From positions 9,052,001 to 9,116,000 of the forward strand of contig CM106585.1 of assembly GCA_048013815.1 (NCBI GenBank): 64,000 bases of DNA. Direction: 5' to 3'. Below the pieces are notes generated by a model. It saw nothing but the letters and a program-made list of their open reading frames with translations. It was not told the origin of the DNA and made no database searches. The translations under genes were made by a program, and so were the position numbers. This stretch comes from Setoptus koraiensis (Eukaryota; Arthropoda). Shown here in pieces: positions 59,471 to 64,000 of this stretch (positions are counted from its first letter, which is position 1; each line of letters opens with the position of its first letter).

Positions 59471-59554
59471 ATAGATACTGTAATATAATAATTCTCTGTT
59501 GCGTTTACTCAATCCGTGGTTCGCAAGCAAAATAGAGCAAATTTTCCTTTCCCC

Positions 59555-61195
59555 CTAAGCACTAACCTTCGACAATAGATGAGTCAAATGAGTTTGGTGT
59601 CCATGGGCAAGATTACGTTCTGCCACCATCCTATCTGCGAGTTTCTTATTATCTGGGCTTCCCGACTTGAGGGCGGCCACCAACAATAGCTGTTCAAAGA
59701 TGTCACGTTGAGCGTGGCTGCCACCAATTCTGACAATGTCATGTCTGATTGGCATAATCTTGTCCACAACCTGCGGATAATCGCCTTTCTTAAATGCCAC
59801 CATGGCCTCAAGTAATGGTCTCACTACGGTGTCTCTCTCGACCAATGTTGGCGCTTGTTGTTCGTTCAAGGTATCCAACAATTCTCTAACACTGTCATAA
59901 TCTTCCATTGCCAAATAAGTCATCATGTAGTGGCAATCATTGAAGCCAACAATGTGATCCTTTGTGTGTGTTTTACACATGTCGTAGACGCCTCGCCAAC
60001 GTGACGGCTGGTCCGATGATGGGCTTGACTTGGCTATTAAATTGATCAATTCCAATCTATATAGCATGGACGCAGCATCGTGCAAGTCCAAACCTGAAGA
60101 GCTAGCCAAGCATCTTGTCAAAATTTGTTCATCTAACAAAGCGATGGCTTCGTCGTGCTCGCGTTTGTTTAAGTAAAACAAGGCAGTATGCCAGTACTGG
60201 TGACAGGCCAAACTAGAACAGGTGATCCAATCCTTTTTACGGTCTAGCATCCAGGTGAGGCCTTCGTCTGTTTTGCCTTGCATCTCCAGACAATGAGCAT
60301 AGTTGTGAATGGCCCAAGTGTCACATGGAATCAATTGTAATGCTTTTAGGGCTTCCTTTTGTGATAAATCATATTGATTAGATTCCTCCAAAGCAAACGA
60401 GTACATACCATGAGCGTAGCCCTTCAATGGATTGTTGTCGTTGATGTAATTTATTGCGCCAGACAACGAGCTTCTCATTGCGTTAGCAGCGCCCAGATAA
60501 AAATAGGTGTCTTGATTTAATTTCAGCGAGTAAATATCCTCTGGATACAATGTTGTGATCTCGTCCAAGGCACGGCTGGCATTTTTCATATCACCATTGG
60601 CCCACAAATTAACTACCTGAACATGTAGTCGTTCAAATTGGGTCACTTCGCGCTTTTTTGCCTCATCAGCGACCAGCTTGTTCAAGTGGTTCACTTTTTC
60701 TTTTAAACTCTTGTCCAATCTACTCGTGGTCAAGCCGCCAATTAACTCGAGTCCGGCATCAAGTGCGTGTCCCATGACTACGACACAAATTGGTTAAGCC
60801 ATGTGAATGTAAGTGAATGAAATCAATAACCAATCTATTAATAACCAAAGGACAACTGTTAAACGTAATTGGTTAACAGAATGAGTGTAACTCACCGAAA
60901 TTCGGGTCCTCTTTTAGCATAGCGGACACAGTTCCATCGAGGCCTCCATATTGTTGGTGCTCGTACCAGCCAACATACTGGCTGACAGCGGCGTCAAAGT
61001 ATTTGCAGGCCAAATCAGAGGGACTACTGAGATTTATCTGATTGTTGGTTGATTTTAGCCACTCCTGAATGAACATATAATATTGTTGATGATATCAATT
61101 GAAGCCGGCCATTATTGTTTTCATGTTGCATTTATAAGATCGACGAGACGCACACCACTTACCTTTGAATCGCGAAAATTCTCTCTGAAAACCAT
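59555..61195 (-). CDS. TTC38: Tetratricopeptide repeat protein 38 (three coding exons)
   Basis: Coding exons on the minus strand: 61195-61163, 61064-60896 and 60777-59555, giving 474 residues plus stop (human TTC38 469). Exon 1 encodes MVFRENFRDSK and ends AAG|GTAAGT. Exon 2 follows TTCATTCAG, starts EWLKSTNNQ and carries CKYFDAAVSQYVGWYEHQQYG, equivalent to human CKLFDATLTQYVKW. It ends in phase 1 at GTGAGT. Exon 3 restores FVMGHALDAGLELIG at the position of human FVMGHAMATGLVLIG. Later matches include QLHV-like ERLHVQVVNLWANGD, DTYFYLGAANAMRSS, HNYAHCLEMQGKTDEGL and the C-terminal GGSHAQRDIFEQLL. Degenerate TPR helices span the molecule. The protein is widely conserved but its biochemical role is not established. 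An inner ATG at 60775 is only the exon 3 residue, not the start. Confidence 0.92.
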
Positions 61196-61691
61196 TGTTT
61201 TGTTGCCTATTATATTCGTTTCAATGAATTGATTGTTAGGTGTCTTCCACTAGATATGTTTCTGATATGTTAATGGTTATGCGTCAATTTATACAAACAA
61301 CAACTGCGTGACAACAAAAGCTAGTTACGTTTTTCTCTTGACTAGTTAGCTAGTGTTGCTAGCACAATATACCTGTATATGACCTCATTTATGCGTCGAG
61401 CTTGTATCTAATCAACTTGTGTATTTTTTAGTTAGTTGGTGGCTAGTTTAATGGTCGATTTACTTGTTACAAGCGCCACATTTGAAATATTACAACAGCC
61501 ACCTGTTGCACAATCGGCACAATTCATTTACATATTTGTTTGGAGTGGTATAACCGGTGACAATTGATATTTTCTACAAATTTGATTTATCTAATAGAAC
61601 GACATCTTGTAACAACAACAAAAAGAAAACAACAACAGATCTTATTTTTACATTGATTGACTCATTATGTAACAATCGGTTATCAAGTAAA
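61196..61691. other. TTC38 upstream region and mucin-like gene 3' flank
   Basis: 496 bp, AT-rich, with a (CAA)n-like patch at 61611-61635. No exon is seen. Confidence 0.5.
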
Positions 61692-63089
61692 TTAAACATT
61701 GACGGACACATTGTAGTTGCCTCGTTTTCTTCGCCACACTTGTAGCGCTACTATTGCACCCAAGGCAACTGTCAGTGCCACCGATACAGTAATGGCTGTT
61801 GGTGTCACTTTTGGTGCGTGCGAGCCTAATTCCATGGGGCCCTGGTCGATACTCATGGTTGGCTCAGTAGTGGACGTCATGGGCTCCATCAATGTGTCGA
61901 TGACTTTTGTGTCAAAGACAGTTGTCTCAACAACAGCCACCCTAGCGGTTGTGACAGGCTCTGTTTGTGTAATTGGTGCCTCGGTGGTGGTAGTTGTGGT
62001 GGTGGTAGTGGTGGTGGGCTCCGCTTCAGTGAAAGCCACAGAGGTGAAAATGGTGGTTGTTCCACTTCCGGTAGTGGTAGTGGTCACAGGCTGAGCAGTG
62101 GTGGTGACCGCTTCAGTTGTGGTTGTAGGCCCGGGTCGAACACTAGTAACCGCTGCAGTGGTGGTTGTGTTGACGGACTCGATATCGGTGACGGACTCGA
62201 TATCGGTGACCGGTTCAATGGTTGTAGTTGTGACGGGTTCCAATTCGGTGACATCCTCGTTGGCGGTGGTTGTGACAGCGGGTTCTGCAGTGCTGACAGA
62301 TTCAATGGTGGTGGTAGCAACCGGTTGCACACTGGTGATTGATTCAGTGGTAGTGGTGGAAACAGGAAGCGACTCGGTGACCATTTCTATGTAGGTAATA
62401 GGGACGGGTTGCGAATCGGTGGGGGCAGCCTCGGTGGTCGTAGTAGTAGTGGTAGTGGTGGCAACGGTCTGGTTATCTTGATATATGTAAGGGTTTAATA
62501 AGTTAGTGATGCCGTTGTCGTCTTTATCGTTGGTGGTGTTACTATCACTAATAAATTGGTCTCCGAGGGGTGATTTCAACGCGGGCTCGCTCGAATCAGG
62601 CAGAGTTCTTTTCAAATTTTGATAGGCGCTCACGACCGGCTTGCATGGACCTAAATATCTGATTTGAACTGGTCCCATAACGGAAAAATCTGGCCCTACA
62701 TACATTTTCAAAACGCGTGTTTTTTCGTTTTTTACCATATCCCATTGTAACTTGAATTTTTCGGTAATACTGTCCATGAGTTGCTTTGAGCAGGTTACAT
62801 TGTCATTCAATGAAGGATCAAACCATCGTGCCAATTTGTCTCTCATGGAGAATTGGCTCAATTCAACAGGATTGCCACTGTTAACGTGCGATAATATTCT
62901 TTTGAGCTCATCAAAGGCCACTTGGTCATCTTTAATATCCGTCTCTATGCCGTTGAGAATAAATTCATGATTTGTTGGCACTTTGAGCTCGTAAGAGTCA
63001 CAATAGATAGTTATCGTGAATAGGATAAATGTGAACAATTTAATGATGTGTCGGGCGCTCATCATGGCAGATAATTTTAGAAAAGTCAT
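61692..63089 (-). CDS. Secreted/type I membrane Thr-rich mucin-like protein with possible NRF-like ectodomain
   Basis: Protein of 465 residues that I do not recognise by name. A hydrophobic leader (about residues 15-29, after MSARH) looks like a signal peptide; either ATG1 or the ATG at residue 9 or 10 could start it. The folded part (about 31-155) has one cysteine pair, C100 and C149, an N-glycosylation sequon at N97-V-T, and W116...VLKMYVGP...YLGPC. This faintly recalls the N-terminal domain of NRF-6-type proteins (C-x-n-W-x-L-K-M ... LG-x-x-x-C), but that is a weak guess. Residues about 205-425 are Thr/Val/Glu/Pro repeats rich in TTTT runs, expected to be heavily O-glycosylated. A hydrophobic segment (about 432-451) followed by WRRKRG and a short tail suggests a single-pass membrane protein with a cytosolic tail. 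No introns are needed. A plausible site is cuticle, gut or egg surface, by inference only. Confidence 0.7.
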   Translation of the reverse strand: MTFLKLSAMMSARHIIKLFTFILFTITIYCDSYELKVPTNHEFILNGIETDIKDDQVAFDELKRILSHVNSGNPVELSQFSMRDKLARWFDPSLNDNVTCSKQLMDSITEKFKLQWDMVKNEKTRVLKMYVGPDFSVMGPVQIRYLGPCKPVVSAYQNLKRTLPDSSEPALKSPLGDQFISDSNTTNDKDDNGITNLLNPYIYQDNQTVATTTTTTTTTEAAPTDSQPVPITYIEMVTESLPVSTTTTESITSVQPVATTTIESVSTAEPAVTTTANEDVTELEPVTTTTIEPVTDIESVTDIESVNTTTTAAVTSVRPGPTTTTEAVTTTAQPVTTTTTGSGTTTIFTSVAFTEAEPTTTTTTTTTTTEAPITQTEPVTTARVAVVETTVFDTKVIDTLMEPMTSTTEPTMSIDQGPMELGSHAPKVTPTAITVSVALTVALGAIVALQVWRRKRGNYNVSVNV

Positions 63090-63114
63090 TCATTTATTCT
63101 TTTGATCATTTAAG

Positions 63115-63206
63115 GGACGATGTGATTTTACAACAAGTCAAAAAGTGCACACGCTCGCGTGTCGTTGTCTCTTATATTTGAGGATTCACAAAATTAGGAA
63201 CCAGAC
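63115..63206 (+). pseudogene. Broken copy of the AF4/FMR2 gene C-terminal coding sequence
   Basis: This ~90 bp stretch matches 50162-50258 of the AF4/FMR2 gene in the same orientation, covering the codons for TTSQKLHTLACRCLSLLYLRI and RIRNQ. It differs by about seven substitutions, a small shift near the left end, and loss of six bases in the CLSLL codons. Similarity stops abruptly on both sides. It sits 26 bp upstream of the mucin-like gene start, about 12.9 kb from its source. It is too short to be functional as protein. Confidence 0.85.
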
Positions 63207-64000
63207 GATTCGATATACGACAAACCGATAAATCGATAAATTGCCAAGACTTGCCTGATGCGAGCGCCGCTCGCGTCTCTCTCTTGAACTAGGCTAAAAG
63301 AAATTGGCATATTTGCTCAAGGTCTCAATATTTTACAAGTTACAACGCGACAATAACGACCACTCATAATTCATGTTGCTCGATCGATACCGACAAGACA
63401 AGTGCCAAGCGTCTGGCAAGACCGCCAGACAGAGAGACAGAGAGCGTGTTTCACACATGTGACACAAATGCAAATTGTGTCACAGTTTGTTTTATTGTTG
63501 TTGTTGTTGTTGTTTTATTTTTTTATTTTAAACTTTTGTCGCTGCTGACATTGTCGCCTATGACACGCTGTTACATGGTCTATGTATTGTGTTTTGTGTT
63601 TCTTTCTCCCTGTCCCATTGGCTCGCAACTTGTGAGTCACAATTTGAGAGTCACAAGTCAGTCAATTAATTAGTCCAGTCAAGCGTTGCTTGCCCGATTG
63701 TTTGTTTGTTTGTCCTTATGTAACATTTATCAATAATACGCCAGCACGTGGTAGCGGCAAGTTGACCGATGTTTGTTTAGCGAGTAGTTTTTTTCATTGC
63801 AACAATTTCAAGTTTGTGTTCATAGTGTGCGTGTATGATGATATGTCATGTAATGTAATTGTGATTGTTTCATCGAGTGTTTTACATACAAAGATAGCAA
63901 GTGCATTTTACATGATACAGAGACAGTTAGAGGGAGACGTATATTTATCTATATAGATTTGATAGATATTTGTAGAGACAGGGGGAAATATTTGCGAAAT
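63207..64000. other. No gene seen to the window edge
   Basis: A (TTG)n/T-rich run lies at about 63494-63530. Remaining frames are short and unrecognised. Confidence 0.5.

Noticed and set aside
60773-60775. In-frame ATG at MGHALDAG as the TTC38 start
   Set aside because: The upstream sequence shows an AG acceptor and two earlier exons that match the TTC38 N-terminus, so this Met is internal.
1-64000. tRNA genes, rRNA, CRISPR arrays, transposase or reverse transcriptase genes, viral genes
   Set aside because: Looked for A/B box pairs, conserved rRNA stretches, regularly spaced identical repeats with unique spacers, and RT or DDE-type motifs; none was convincing.

Overview
The window looks like nuclear DNA from a metazoan, most likely an arthropod and possibly an acariform mite. 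This is inferred from the animal gene set (an AF4/FMR2-family protein, NUP160, HSPBP1, a CALML4-like light chain, TTC38, RPLP0), from splice sites of animal type, and from very intron-poor genes. NUP160 (1,580 codons), HSPBP1 and both RPLP0 copies are open across their whole coding length. I cannot name the species.

Positions 1 to about 43 kb hold no gene I can support. The first ~24 kb is GC-rich, with many GGCC and CpG runs. The whole 43 kb is crowded with microsatellites, mostly (TTG)n/(CAA)n, with dozens of short minisatellites (periods 8-28 bp), perfect palindromes, and a visible excess of splice-donor-like CAGGTRAG octamers on both strands. Long open frames here are low-complexity readings of these repeats. 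From about 24.6 kb the sequence turns more AT-rich. At 25.87-26.46 kb lies a non-coding block that recurs at 43.50-44.09 kb. Each copy sits just before RPLP0 sequence: a decayed fragment at 26.48 kb and the intact gene at 44.33 kb. This points to an old segmental duplication and a third, dead RPLP0 copy.

The gene-dense part runs from 44.3 to 63.1 kb. Two tandem minus-strand RPLP0 genes encode the same 314-residue protein. A short AF4/FMR2 protein follows on the plus strand (49.1-50.6 kb). It keeps a P-TEFb-binding-like block, a Ser-rich acidic segment, an AF9/ENL-binding-like motif and the family's C-terminal domain. It faces NUP160 (minus, 51.4-56.1 kb). NUP160 and HSPBP1 (plus, 57.0-58.1 kb) diverge from an ~0.9 kb interval. 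A three-exon CALML4-like gene, whose first coding exon is only the ATG, ends 121 bp from the convergent three-exon TTC38 gene (minus). Last is a secreted or membrane Thr-rich mucin-like gene (minus, 61.7-63.1 kb). Just upstream of it lies a ~90 bp broken copy of the AF4/FMR2 C-terminal coding sequence.

The genes are mostly housekeeping (ribosome stalk, nuclear pore, Hsp70 nucleotide exchange, transcription elongation) and do not form one pathway. The least explained parts are the paired non-coding block with a retained stem-loop, the hairpins and palindromes of the repeat-rich region, and the two gene relics.
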